Origin: Betaproteobacteria bacterium
GTDB taxonomy: Bacteria > Pseudomonadota > Gammaproteobacteria > Burkholderiales > Rhodocyclaceae
Length of the DNA: 64,000 bases
Assembly (NCBI GenBank): GCA_016703785.1
Contig: JADJBM010000018.1
Coordinates: forward strand, 8,093 to 72,092
Direction: 5' to 3'
Shown here: positions 1 to 8,831 of the stretch, in pieces
Numbering within the stretch: the first letter of the stretch is position 1
Layout of the letters: each line of letters starts with the position of its first letter
Notes under the pieces: model-generated
Database searches by the model: none
Told to the model about the DNA's origin: nothing
What the model saw: the letters and a program-made list of their open reading frames with translations, nothing else
Translations under genes and position numbers: made by a program

Positions 1-1
1 G

Positions 2-887
2 CCTGTCAAACTGGTCGTCTGGACCGCGCCGGGCGGTAGCATCGACACGCTCTCTAGACTGATGGGGGAAAAGTTGTCGCTCCGCTGGAAGCAGCCTGTA
101 GTCGTGGAAAACAAGCCGGGTGCGAGCGGCATACTCGCTAGCGAGTATATTTGCCAAGGCGCCTGCCGATGGACACACCCTGCTGGTTACCATCAACACC
201 ACGCACATCAACATCCCGGTGCTGCGCTCCAATCTCCCCTACGATCCGGTCAGGGATTTCGAGCCGGTTTCTCAGCTTGCAATTGGGAGCGTGACACTCA
301 TTGCCCCGGCTGCGTACCCCGCCGACAACCTGCAGGAATTCGTTGCTCTGGCGAAAAAGAAGGGTGGGTTGGTGAATTACGGCAGTTGGGGCGTGGGGTC
401 ATCGGCACACCTGTTCGGAACGCTGCTGCAGCAGAAGACGGGACTCGACATGAACCATATCACCTACAAGGGCGAAATGCCGGCCATCACCGACATGCTG
501 GGTGGCCGCCTCGACGTCACGTTCGCGGGTGGTGGCACCGCGCGCGCACAGCTTGAAGGAGGCAAGATTAAAATTTTGGGCATCACCGGGCCGCGCAGGA
601 TCCGCGCACTGCCGAACGTAGCGACTTTTGCCGAACAGGGTTTCTCGGGATTCGAACTGGCGGGATGGGTTGCTGTTTATGCTCCTGCTAAGACGCCCAA
701 AGAAACGATCCGAAAAATCGCCGCCGACATCGCCGAGGTGGTACAGATCCAGGAAATCCAGGCCCGTATGATCGAGAACGGTTTCGACCCTGTCGGAAGC
801 ACCCCTGTGCAGTTCGAGGCGCTGTACAGGGAGGAGTATCCAAAGTGGAAGAAACTGATCATTGACTCGGGCGCTAAGGTAGAGTGA
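2..887 (+). CDS. Tripartite tricarboxylate transporter substrate-binding protein (Bug/TctC family), 5'-truncated, one frameshift
   Basis: Periplasmic solute-binding component of a TctABC-type secondary transporter. The window opens inside the gene: frame 2 reads the conserved Bug N-terminal stretch (PVKLVVWTAPGG, then VVVENKPGASG), and from about position 150 the homology moves to frame 3 (FAKAPADGHTLL onward to the stop at 885-887). Removing one T from the TTT at about 149-151 restores a continuous EYIAKAPADGHTLL, so a homopolymer error or a single +1 mutation breaks the frame. The rest has the usual Bug features (LPYDPVRDFEPVS, VNYGSWGVGSSAHLFG, MLGGRLDV). The signal peptide lies outside the window. 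tctB follows after 56 bases and tctA after that, so it is the first visible gene of the operon. Substrate cannot be told; Bug proteins bind diverse carboxylates. Confidence 0.85.
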
Positions 888-943
888 TCAGGCGGACGCC
901 GACTCTCCGATTCAGGACGAACGATCCTTACGGCGAACATCTG

Positions 944-1381
944 ATGTCAAGGAAACAAGACCTCATGGCCGGGATTCTCTTTATCTCGGTCGGGATTGCT
1001 GCGCTTGTCGTGGGGGCGGGATATCCGATGGGCACGGCTACGCGCATGGGTGCGGGGTACTTTCCCCGGCTGCTGTCTGTGATCCTCGTCGTCTTCGGCA
1101 TCGCCGTCGCGCTGTCCGGACTACGCAAACCGCCCGTGCCGGCGACCTTCGCGCGCATCGTACTCCGCCCCGCTGTTGCCGTGACGGGCGCCATGCTCGC
1201 CTTTGCCGCATTGCTGTCGTGGGCGGGGCTGGTGCCCGCCAGCATCGCCGTGGTTGTGATCGGCAGTTTGGGAAACCGTGACTTCCGCATCGGCGAGGTG
1301 ATCGTTTTCGCGTTAGTGCTCAGCGCATTCGCCGCGCTGCTCTTCGTCCGAGGAATCGGGCTCACGGTCGACCTTTTTTAG
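944..1381 (+). CDS. tctB: Tripartite tricarboxylate transporter small membrane subunit TctB
   Basis: A 145-residue integral membrane protein with four predicted hydrophobic segments (AGILFISVGIAALVVGAG, LLSVILVVFGIAVAL, AVAVTGAMLAFAALLSW and a C-terminal pair ending GIGLTVDLF). The motif GTATRMGAGYFPRLL is typical of TctB. The small subunit associates with TctA in the inner membrane. I chose the ATG at 944 because homology begins there; an in-frame upstream start at 884 would overlap the tctC stop and adds about 20 non-conserved residues. The tctA start follows after 9 bases, so co-translation is likely. Confidence 0.85.
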   Translation: MSRKQDLMAGILFISVGIAALVVGAGYPMGTATRMGAGYFPRLLSVILVVFGIAVALSGLRKPPVPATFARIVLRPAVAVTGAMLAFAALLSWAGLVPASIAVVVIGSLGNRDFRIGEVIVFALVLSAFAALLFVRGIGLTVDLF

Positions 1382-1390
1382 CAGGCGCTT

Positions 1391-2893
1391 GTGGAATTGC
1401 TCGATAGCCTTGTCCTTGGTCTGGCCGCCGCCGCTACGCCGGTCAATCTCATGTATTGCCTAGCGGGCGCAGTCCTCGGCACTCTCATCGGGGTGCTGCC
1501 GGGCATCGGTCCGGTGGCGACGGTGGCCATGCTTCTGCCATTAACGTTCAAGCTCGAGCCCCTGTCGGCACTCATCATGCTCTCCGGCATCTACTATGGC
1601 GCGCAGTACGGCGGCTCCACGACCGCTATTCTCATGAAGTTGCCCGGAGAATCGTCCAGCGTCGTCACGGCGCTGGACGGTTACGAAATGGCGAGGCGCG
1701 GCCGCGCCGGCCCAGCGCTGGCGATCGCGGCGCTCGGCTCGTTCTTCGCTGGCTGCGTAGCGACGCTGCTCATCGCCGTCTTTGCTCGGCCACTGAGCGA
1801 GCTTGCTCTGCGGTTCGGGCCAGCCGAATACTTTGCCCTGATGGCACTGGGCCTGGTGGCTGCGGTGGCTCTCGCTCAGGGCTCGATCATCAAGGCGCTG
1901 GCGATGGTGGTGCTCGGACTGCTGCTCGGCATGGTCGGCACGGATGCGAACACCGGGTTTACGCGCTTCACCTTTGGCCTGAACGAACTGAACGATGGCA
2001 TCGGCTTTGTGGTCGTGGCCATGGGGCTTTTTGGTATTGCTGAGATATTGCTAAACCTGGAGCAGCGCCAGGATCGTGAGATGACGATACCCCAGGTTGG
2101 AAAAGTATGGCCTACGCGAGAGGATTTCTCGGCAGCATGGAAACCGAGTGTTCGCGGCACCCTGCTCGGGTCATTGCTAGGAATTCTGCCAGGCGGCGGT
2201 GCGATCCTTGCCTCGTTCGCTGCCTACACGCTCGAGAAGCGCCTATCTGGGGAGCCCGAGCGCTTCGGGCAGGGTGCCATTGAGGGCGTGGTCGCGCCCG
2301 AATCAGCAAACAATGCGGGCGCCCAGACATCGTTCATCCCACTCCTAACGCTCGGCATTCCTTCCAATCCCGTAATGGCCTTGATGGCGGGGGGCATGAT
2401 GATCCATGGCATCGCGCCCGGGCCGCAGGTCATGACACAACAGCCGGCACTGTTCTGGGGCTTGATCGCTAGCATGTGGCTAGGCAACGTGATGCTGGTG
2501 GTTCTGAACCTGCCCATGGTGGGCTTGTGGGTCAAACTGCTTAAGGTGCCGTACCGCCTGCTGTATCCATCGATCCTCCTATTCTGCTGCGTCGGTATCT
2601 ATAGCATGAACTACAGCGTGTTCGATGTGATACTCACCGCCGCTTTCGGGCTTCTTGGCATCCTGCTCATCAAGCTGGGCTGCGAACCGGCACCGTTGGT
2701 CCTCGCCTTCGTACTTGGGCCGATGATGGAGGAGAATCTGCGGCGCGCACTAACGCTTTCAAGGGGAGATCCGACGGTTTTTTTCACGAGCCCCATCAGC
2801 GCCGGTCTATTGGCTGCGATCGCGCTGATCTTGATTGCGAGCGCCTTTCCCCGTTTATACCGGGTAAGGCAAGAAGCGTTCAAGGACGGTTGA
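1391..2893 (+). CDS. tctA: Tripartite tricarboxylate transporter large permease TctA
   Basis: A 500-residue polytopic permease starting at GTG. It has the TctA signature near the N-terminus (GTLIGVLPGIGPVATVAMLLP) and the internally repeated counterpart around residue 260 (GTLLGSLLGILPGGGAILASF), plus GVVAPESANNAGAQTSFIPLLTLGIP, a well-conserved TctA segment. About twelve membrane segments are expected. It forms the translocation path that takes ligand from the Bug protein upstream, driven by an ion gradient. Length is normal for the family. It closes the operon; no obvious terminator follows. Confidence 0.93.
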   Translation: MELLDSLVLGLAAAATPVNLMYCLAGAVLGTLIGVLPGIGPVATVAMLLPLTFKLEPLSALIMLSGIYYGAQYGGSTTAILMKLPGESSSVVTALDGYEMARRGRAGPALAIAALGSFFAGCVATLLIAVFARPLSELALRFGPAEYFALMALGLVAAVALAQGSIIKALAMVVLGLLLGMVGTDANTGFTRFTFGLNELNDGIGFVVVAMGLFGIAEILLNLEQRQDREMTIPQVGKVWPTREDFSAAWKPSVRGTLLGSLLGILPGGGAILASFAAYTLEKRLSGEPERFGQGAIEGVVAPESANNAGAQTSFIPLLTLGIPSNPVMALMAGGMMIHGIAPGPQVMTQQPALFWGLIASMWLGNVMLVVLNLPMVGLWVKLLKVPYRLLYPSILLFCCVGIYSMNYSVFDVILTAAFGLLGILLIKLGCEPAPLVLAFVLGPMMEENLRRALTLSRGDPTVFFTSPISAGLLAAIALILIASAFPRLYRVRQEAFKDG

Positions 2894-3235
2894 TCCGCCT
2901 GCAATCACTCGTGTCACGGCATGTGATCAACGACTGGTGATCTCGGATGCCCTTGAGTGGACTTGGGTTCCCTCCACAAGAACTTTTCTAGTTCATCCTA
3001 TTGTTTGTGAATGCCAAAAGCGGACGCTGCATCGCTTGTCAAGAAATGATGCGGACGTCCGCTTTGGCCGATCTGTCCGCATTCAACGCACCAATCTCGG
3101 CCATTCCGGACGGTCGCTGTCCAGCCAAGCGACTTCGCTCTAGGAGCCCGCTATCGTAAAGATGAGTAATTGATAGCAGGAACGAGGTATCGTTAGCCCT
3201 GAGAGCGTCCCTGGCTGGCGACTGGTAGGGTTTGA
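2894..3235 (+). other. Intergenic region, no gene recognised
   Basis: 342 bases between tctA (+) and the convergent benE-like gene (-). Short frames here show no recognisable protein. The segment has local repeats of GCGGACG/GTCCGC around 3022-3085 that could fold, but I see no T-rich tail that would make a convincing terminator. Confidence 0.5.
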
Positions 3236-4495
3236 TCAGTCGGTCACTCCCTTGCCGGCTACAGGTTCGGTGGCAGGTTGAACGGACGGTTGCGGCGCCC
3301 ACGTCCGCTGCGGCAGATGGCCGTTGAGTACCGCGTAGGCCAGCAGGCCAATTAGCAGACCCCAGAAGGCTCCGCCGATGCCGAACATCGTGATGTTGGC
3401 GGCAGCGGCAAGGAAGGTGATCAGCGAGGCTTCCCGCGCCCTTGCGTCGGCCATGGCGCCGGCGAGGCTGCCGCCGATGGTGCCCAGCAGCGCCAGGCCC
3501 GCCAGCGTGGTGATGAAAGTTGCCGGGAAGGCCATGAAGACGGCGGCCAGTGTCACGCCGAATACCCCGACGAGGATGTAAAAGACGCCTGCGGCAATGC
3601 CGGCGATCCAGCGCTTGGACGGATCTTCATGCGCTTCCCGGCCGGTGCAGATTGCCGCCGTGATCGCGGCGATATTGAAGGCATGCGAACCGAACGGCGC
3701 CATCAGCAGCGAACCCAGCCCGGCAACGGTTACGATGGGATTGGCATTGGTCTTGAAGCCATCGTTTCGCAGCACCAACATGCCGGGCATGTACTGGCCG
3801 GTCAGCGTGATCAGGAACAGCGGCAGCGCCAAGCTCAGTAAGGCGTTGAGCGAGAACACCGGCATGGTGAAGACGGGGGCGGCGAGCTTCAGTTCCAGCC
3901 CCGACAAGTCAACGCGGTTCTGCAACAGCAGGAAGGCCAGCCCCAGCACCAGGATGCCCACCACGGCATAGCGCGCGGTGAAGCGCTTGAGCACCACATA
4001 GGTAACGATCAGCAGCCCGGCGAGCAACGGGTCGATGCTCATGCCGCCAAAGGCTTTGACCCCGAACTGCAACAGGATGCCCGCCAGCAATCCTGCCGCC
4101 ACACCCGGAGGGATCAAGCGGATCGCCTTCTCGAAGTAGCCGGACAGCCCGAGCGCTACGAAGGCGGCGGCCGAGATCAGGTACGCACCCACCGCTTCGG
4201 CATAAGACGTGGTGGCCAGTGCGGTGACGAGGAACGCAGCGGCCGGCGTGGACCAGGCGGTGATGATCGGTTCGCGGGTGATCCAACTGAGGATCAGCCC
4301 CGTCACCCCGACGCCGATCGAAATCGACCACACCCACGAGGCCGTCAACTCCGTGCTGAGGCCGGCCACCTTGGCGGCCTGGAACACCAGAATGAAGGTG
4401 CCGCCGTAGTTGACAATGACCGAAATCAGTCCAGCCACGACGGGATGGGTGAGATCGCTCCAACGAACGGACGAAGGTGGGCTGGCAGATGACAT
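3236..4495 (-). CDS. benE: BenE family benzoate/H+ symporter-like transporter
   Basis: A 419-residue inner-membrane transporter with about 11-12 helices. It matches BenE from end to end: HPVVAGLISVIVNYGGTF, the ITREPIITAWSTPAAAFLV segment, the LTGQYMPGMLVLRNDGF block and MAPFGSHAFNIAAITAAICTG. I start at the ATG at 4495 (MSSASPPSSVRWSD); the longer frame to 4579 adds 28 residues that run into the divergent promoter region. An AGGAG lies about 13 bases upstream. The family imports benzoate or related aromatic acids with protons, but members without a ben cluster can have other cargo, and no benzoate catabolic genes are nearby. The divergent MocR-type regulator is the likely controller. Confidence 0.85.
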   Translation of the reverse strand: MSSASPPSSVRWSDLTHPVVAGLISVIVNYGGTFILVFQAAKVAGLSTELTASWVWSISIGVGVTGLILSWITREPIITAWSTPAAAFLVTALATTSYAEAVGAYLISAAAFVALGLSGYFEKAIRLIPPGVAAGLLAGILLQFGVKAFGGMSIDPLLAGLLIVTYVVLKRFTARYAVVGILVLGLAFLLLQNRVDLSGLELKLAAPVFTMPVFSLNALLSLALPLFLITLTGQYMPGMLVLRNDGFKTNANPIVTVAGLGSLLMAPFGSHAFNIAAITAAICTGREAHEDPSKRWIAGIAAGVFYILVGVFGVTLAAVFMAFPATFITTLAGLALLGTIGGSLAGAMADARAREASLITFLAAAANITMFGIGGAFWGLLIGLLAYAVLNGHLPQRTWAPQPSVQPATEPVAGKGVTD

Positions 4496-4526
4496 GGTCT
4501 GTATGTGACTCCTGAAAACGATGTGA

Positions 4527-4584
4527 TTGACTTGGTTGAGAAGCTGTTTTATAACTTTAAAATGGACGGATGTGCCCATCCATG
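4527..4584 (+). promoter_or_regulatory. Sigma70-type promoter and palindrome upstream of the MocR gene
   Basis: TTGACT at 4527-4532 and TATAAC at 4550-4555 are 17 bases apart, a near-ideal sigma70 arrangement pointing to the regulator gene at 4607. Just after the -10, GGATG-TGCC-CATCC (4568-4581) is a perfect inverted repeat inside a larger ATGGAC...CATG context. Its place over the start of transcription, between two divergent genes, fits an operator for the MocR protein. The operator role is inference. Confidence 0.5.
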
Positions 4585-4606
4585 TTTTTGATTAGATACC
4601 AACCAA

Positions 4607-6091
4607 TTGTTCAAACACGCCCAACTTGAATCCGTCAAAGCCTGGGTCGGCGACCCGGCGCATGGCGCTTTGCCGCTGCATGCGCGCGTCCAGCGGGCCG
4701 TCCGCCAACTGATCCTCGACGGCGCGCTTGATGTGGGCCGGCCATTGCCGGCGTCGCGCACGCTGGCCAAATCGCTGGGTGTCTCCCGCGATACGGTGGA
4801 GGCGGCGTACAGCCAGTTGCATGCGGAAGGGTTCATCGAGCGGCGCGTGGGCAGCGGCAGCTTCGTGTCGGAGCGAGCGCAACGCCTGACAAGGCGTGGC
4901 GCGGCACCGCGTGCGGGCGTACACAGAAAGACCCTGCGCCTCAGTCAGCGCGGTAACGCCATGTTCCAGGGCGGTGGCGTGCGCGACTTCCTGGCGCCGC
5001 GCCCGTTCGCCCCTGGCGTGCCGGAAACTCGTAGCTTTCCACTGCAGACCTGGGAGCGGTTGGAGCGGCAGGTGTTGAAGGAATACGGCACCCTGGCGCT
5101 GCTGCCCAGCCCACCACAGGGAATGGAACCGCTCCGGCGCGTGATTGCCGATTACGTCAATCTCGAACGCGGCGCACACGCCACGCCCGAGCGCGTGCTG
5201 GTGCTGACCAGTTCCCAGCAAGCCTTGACCCTGTGCGCCACCGTGCTGCTCGATGCCGGCGACAGGATATTCATCGAAGACCCGGTGTACCACGGGGCGC
5301 GCAAGGCCTTCGACGCCGCCGGGCTGGAATGCGTACCCGTGCCGCTGGACGCCGACGGTATGCGGGTGGAACATCTGCGTGATGCCGCGCAACCAGCCAA
5401 GGCGGTGTTTCTGACCCCTTCGCATCAATTCCCGACCGGGGCGACACTGGCGCTGGACCGAAGGCTGGCCGTCATCGAATGGGCACGACAGCAGCAGGCC
5501 TGGATCATCGAGGACGACTACGACAGCGAGTTCCACTACGCCGGCAAACCCACGGCCTGCGTGCAGGGGCTCGACCCGCACGAGCGGACCATCTACATCG
5601 GTACCTTCACCAAATCGCTGTTTCCAGGCTTGCGCATTGGCTACATGGTCTTGCCGTCACAACTCGTGGCGCCCATGACGGTGGCGCGCACCCTGCTGGA
5701 TGGGCACAGTGCGCCGATTCCGCAACTGACACTTGCGCGCTTCATCGAGGGCGGGCATTTTGGTGCGCACGTGCGCACCATGCGGGCTGTTTACGCCGAA
5801 CGGCTTGACGTGCTGGTTGGACTCGTGCGCAAGCACCTGGCCGACTTCGTGGAACCGAGAGTGCCGACCGGCGGGATGCAGATGCCTTGCATCTTGATCC
5901 GCGACATCCCCGAGCGCGAAGCCGTGGATACTGCACGCCGGGCCGGCATCGATCTGCTGGGGCTGACGGCTTTGCATGCGTCGAGCAAGCACAAGGCCGG
6001 TTTCCTCATGGGGTTCGCCGCCCATGCCCCAAGAGAGTTGGAAATCGCCGTGAAGAAACTCGTGAATGTGCTGCGCGCACTGAACCGCTGA
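4607..6091 (+). CDS. MocR/PdxR-type transcriptional regulator (GntR HTH plus PLP-dependent aminotransferase fold)
   Basis: A 494-residue two-domain regulator. Residues about 20-85 form a GntR-type winged helix (LPASRTLAKSLGVSRDTVEAAYSQL, then GFIERRVGSGSFVS). From about 125 on it has a fold-type I aminotransferase domain with the PLP-binding lysine in YIGTFTKSLFPGLRIGY, the LTSSQQALTL glycine/serine loop and IIEDDYDSEFHY. MocR proteins sense PLP or amino-compound ligands and often control a divergent transporter or enzyme gene, here the BenE-type gene. No in-frame ATG lies upstream before the stop at 4589, so the start is taken as TTG at 4607; a later start cannot be excluded. Ligand unknown. 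Confidence 0.88.
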   Translation: MFKHAQLESVKAWVGDPAHGALPLHARVQRAVRQLILDGALDVGRPLPASRTLAKSLGVSRDTVEAAYSQLHAEGFIERRVGSGSFVSERAQRLTRRGAAPRAGVHRKTLRLSQRGNAMFQGGGVRDFLAPRPFAPGVPETRSFPLQTWERLERQVLKEYGTLALLPSPPQGMEPLRRVIADYVNLERGAHATPERVLVLTSSQQALTLCATVLLDAGDRIFIEDPVYHGARKAFDAAGLECVPVPLDADGMRVEHLRDAAQPAKAVFLTPSHQFPTGATLALDRRLAVIEWARQQQAWIIEDDYDSEFHYAGKPTACVQGLDPHERTIYIGTFTKSLFPGLRIGYMVLPSQLVAPMTVARTLLDGHSAPIPQLTLARFIEGGHFGAHVRTMRAVYAERLDVLVGLVRKHLADFVEPRVPTGGMQMPCILIRDIPEREAVDTARRAGIDLLGLTALHASSKHKAGFLMGFAAHAPRELEIAVKKLVNVLRALNR

Positions 6092-6284
6092 TACATGCCG
6101 GCCTTTGGAAAGCGGCAAGTCGGCTATGGGGCTAGTTCATTCGATCCACCAGTAGAGAGTGGACGTTCTGAGTACATCAATGCTCAATGTCAGCTTAACA
6201 GCTTGTAACGGACCTCACCAACCGAAGCGTGGTCGTCGGCTTTGGCCGAAGACCGACCAGCGCCTCTCCAGAGTAAGTAAGATT

Positions 6285-6480
6285 CAGCCCCTACAGTACG
6301 GCGAAAGCGAAAGTCAGCCGCCGCAATACGGCGGGCAAACCTGGTGCACGCGCATTCCGCCGCGAGACGGGTGCATACCGCAACGGATCGCCGAACAAGG
6401 ATTACGGTGCCCAGCAGGCGCGGCTGACTGGCTTTGGCCGCAGGTCGGCCGGCAAAGCTTGTACATCGGGGGAAGTCTCT
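6285..6480 (-). pseudogene. Decayed fragment related to the 3' end and flank of the CHAT gene at 18 kb
   Basis: Positions 6285-6414 align base for base, at roughly 80-85 % by eye, with 17866-17997, which spans the downstream flank and last codons of the CHAT gene. On the minus strand the CHAT C-terminus WAPYALFGDPVR can be read here as WAP-stop-SLFGDPLR, with the original stop codon lost. Directly adjoining sequence (about 6411-6480) reads AGRPAAKASQPRL on the minus strand, matching AGRPAAKAGQPRL of the intact protein, which in the full gene lies about 600 bases further inside. So the copy carries an internal deletion as well as point decay. The rest of 6092-6617 shows no gene. Confidence 0.7.
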
Positions 6481-6617
6481 ACGGCCCCGGAAGGTCAAGG
6501 CCAAGCGAATGCAATTTTTCTCTTACCCTCGGCGAGAGTGGAAGGTGGGCAGGGATGCGAAGGCGGCGGAAGGCATATGTCAATCGTAGCAATAGAGGTG
6601 GTTTTGCCCGCGAACCG

Positions 6618-7529
6618 TCACTCCGGATAATCCTTGAAAGTATCCATGACCAGATTGCGCAGCCATTTGTTGGCTGTGTCATGGTGGTAACGAGGGTGCC
6701 AATATTGACGAAGATCGAATCTGGGCAGTTCGATCGGCGTCGGCCAGACCTTGATGTGTCGGAATCTGGAGAAAACCGTCCCGAGTTCCCGCGGCACGGT
6801 CGCGATAAAATCAGTCCCCTCGATCAGCAACGGAACGACCAGAAAATGCGGAGTCGTCAGGATTATTCTGCGATGGATGCCGTACTCATCAAGAACTTGG
6901 TCATAGGCCTCCCACTGTCGCCCGGATAGGCATACAACGATATGCTCGGCTTCGAGAAAACGATCGAGGGTGAGTTCTTTTCCGATCATTCGATTTGTAC
7001 GGCTGGAAATACAAACAAACGGGTGGGTGAAAAGCCGCTGTTGGAAGATTTCACCTGGCAAGGTATGAATGGATCCGATAGCCAGGTCGGCTTCTCCCGT
7101 TTCCAGTATTTCCTTGATTTCCTTGTGTGGCACTTGTATTGATTTGATCCGGCACCCAGGAGCGATCTCCTGAAATTTCTTGATGATTGGCGGCAGAAAA
7201 ACCAGTTCGCCCATGTCGGTCAGGCACAAGCCAAAGGTCCGCTCGGAGCATTCCGGCGCGAATCCGGCCTTCGGTACCAGTTGATCGTTGACCAGTTCTG
7301 CAATCGCCAGGATGGTTTCGCTCAGTTCCAGGGCGCGGGGTGTCGGCGCCATTTCATTGGCTGTTCGCACAAACAGAGGGTCGTTGAAATAGTCTCGCAA
7401 GCGCTTCAATGCGTGACTCAACGCCGATTGTGACAATCCGATCGAATCCGCCGCGCCCGTGACGTTCCGTTCGCGCAGGAGCGCATCGAATACGGAAATA
7501 AGGTTTAGGTCTAAGCGTTTCACATGCAT
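6618..7529 (-). CDS. LysR family transcriptional regulator
   Basis: A 303-residue LysR-type regulator. The N-terminal helix-turn-helix is clear (LDLNLISVFDALLRERNVTGAADSIGLSQSALSHALKRLR), followed by the substrate-binding co-inducer domain (GEADLAIGS, the FVCIS strand). It resembles the NodD/NahR/LinR-like subgroup (DPLFVRTANEMAPTPRALEL). The start is the ATG at 7529 (MHVKRLDLN); ATGs at 7538 and 7580 are also in frame but less like family members. The gene is divergent from the ABC binding-protein gene at 7658, so it probably controls that gene and perhaps the dioxygenase and C1 operon behind it. Inducer unknown. Confidence 0.9.
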   Translation of the reverse strand: MHVKRLDLNLISVFDALLRERNVTGAADSIGLSQSALSHALKRLRDYFNDPLFVRTANEMAPTPRALELSETILAIAELVNDQLVPKAGFAPECSERTFGLCLTDMGELVFLPPIIKKFQEIAPGCRIKSIQVPHKEIKEILETGEADLAIGSIHTLPGEIFQQRLFTHPFVCISSRTNRMIGKELTLDRFLEAEHIVVCLSGRQWEAYDQVLDEYGIHRRIILTTPHFLVVPLLIEGTDFIATVPRELGTVFSRFRHIKVWPTPIELPRFDLRQYWHPRYHHDTANKWLRNLVMDTFKDYPE

Positions 7530-7643
7530 GTAATGCATTATATCTATCGGCAGAATGAGATTTACATTTATTTCTGGCAAGCGTAGCTTTCAGCCGGTTG
7601 GCAACATAAGACCCATAACTACTAGATAGAGCGGCACCACACA

Positions 7644-7650
7644 AAGGAGG
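7644..7650 (+). promoter_or_regulatory. Strong Shine-Dalgarno site deciding the SBP start
   Basis: AAGGAGG at 7644-7650, seven bases before the ATG at 7658. It fixes the start of the binding-protein gene upstream of the frameshift, even though the largest intact frame begins later. Confidence 0.75.
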
Positions 7651-7657
7651 AATCAAG

Positions 7658-8802
7658 ATGAAGAACAAATGCGTATTGGCACTCTGTTTCATGGGATTGT
7701 CGGCACTGGCCCATGCGGATATCAACGTAGGCGTGATCCTCTCCCCCTGACGGGGCCTGCAGCATCTCTCGGCATTCCCGAAAAAAATGCATTGACATTG
7801 ATTTCGAAGGAAGTCGCCGGGGAAAAAATCAATTTGATTGTGCTGGACGACGGGTCAGACCCCACCACTGCCGTACACAACGCCAAGAAGCTGACTGGCG
7901 TGGAGAATGTTGACATTATCATCGGCACCTCGACGACCGCGGCTGCTTTGGCGATGATGGATACGATCTTCGAGGCAAAGACCCCTACGATCAGCCTTGC
8001 CTCAAGTGCGCGCGTTACCGGTCCCATGGATGACAAGCGTTACTGGATGTTCAAGACCGTCCAGAACGAAGCGCAAATGGCCGAACTGACCGTGAATCAC
8101 ATGCGCAAGCTGGGTATCAAGACGGTGGGATTCATCGGCTTCGCCGATGCCTATGGCGAAACCTGGGCAGACACGATGAAAAAGGCAACCGCTGCCGTTG
8201 GTATTGAGATTTCCAGTTCGGAGCGGTTCGGGCGTACCGACACGTCGGTCACCTCGCAAATTCTCAAAATCATGTCGACGAAGCCCGACGCGATATTCAT
8301 TGCCGGTTCCGGCACGCCCGCGGCCATGCCTCAAAAAACTGTCGTTGAGCGCGGATTCAAGGGGGCGATCTACCAAACCTATGGCATTGCAAACAACCAG
8401 TTCCTTCGCATCTCCGGCAAGGACGCAGAAGGGAGCTACTTCGCCATAGCCCCTCTCATTGTTGCCGAACAGCTAGCTGACACCAGCCCTGCCAAGAAAG
8501 TCGCGCTCGACTTCATCAATCGCTACGAAAAGGTTTTCGGTGCGGGATCGACCTCGATATTTGCATCCAACGCTTGGGACGCTTGGGTACTCCTTGAACG
8601 CGCCATCCCTGTTGCCTTGAAGGTGGCAAAGCCGGCCACCCCCGCGTTCCGTAAGGCCTTGCGTGATGCGATTGAGAACACCCATGATCTCGTTACCACA
8701 CAGGGAGTCGTCAATATGAGTCCGGCGGACCACGTCGGCTACGACGATCGTGCGGCGGTGATGGTACAGATCAAAGACGGCAGGTGGCATCTCGTGAAAT
8801 AG
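7658..8802 (+). CDS. ABC transporter substrate-binding protein, branched-chain amino acid (LivK/type 1 periplasmic) family, one frameshift
   Basis: The ATG at 7658 gives a signal peptide (MKNKCVLALCFMGLSALAHA) and mature start DINVGVILS, then a stop at 7748. Homology continues in another frame from the C5 run at 7743-7747 as LTGPAASLGIPEKNALTLI to the stop at 8802. One missing or two extra C residues would join them, giving about 380 residues, normal for LivK-like proteins. Landmarks are LDDGSDPTTAVHNAKKL, IIGTSTTAAALAM and KTVGFIGFADAYGETW. It would capture a small ligand in the periplasm. No cognate permease or ATPase genes lie in the window, so it is an orphan or works with a distant transporter. 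It may supply the substrate of the downstream C1 operon (inference). Confidence 0.85.
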
Positions 8803-8831
8803 GTGCTTTCAGCGCATGGGAGTTTCCACAC

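Noticed and set aside
3020..3130. GCGGACG-type repeats in the tctA/benE gap as a CRISPR or operator array
   Set aside because: Only short, irregularly spaced matches with no constant repeat length or spacers.
6159..6929. Plus-strand 256-residue frame over the repeat and the LysR gene
   Set aside because: Covers the decayed CHAT fragment and the antisense of the LysR gene; no protein-like pattern apart from the repeat translation.
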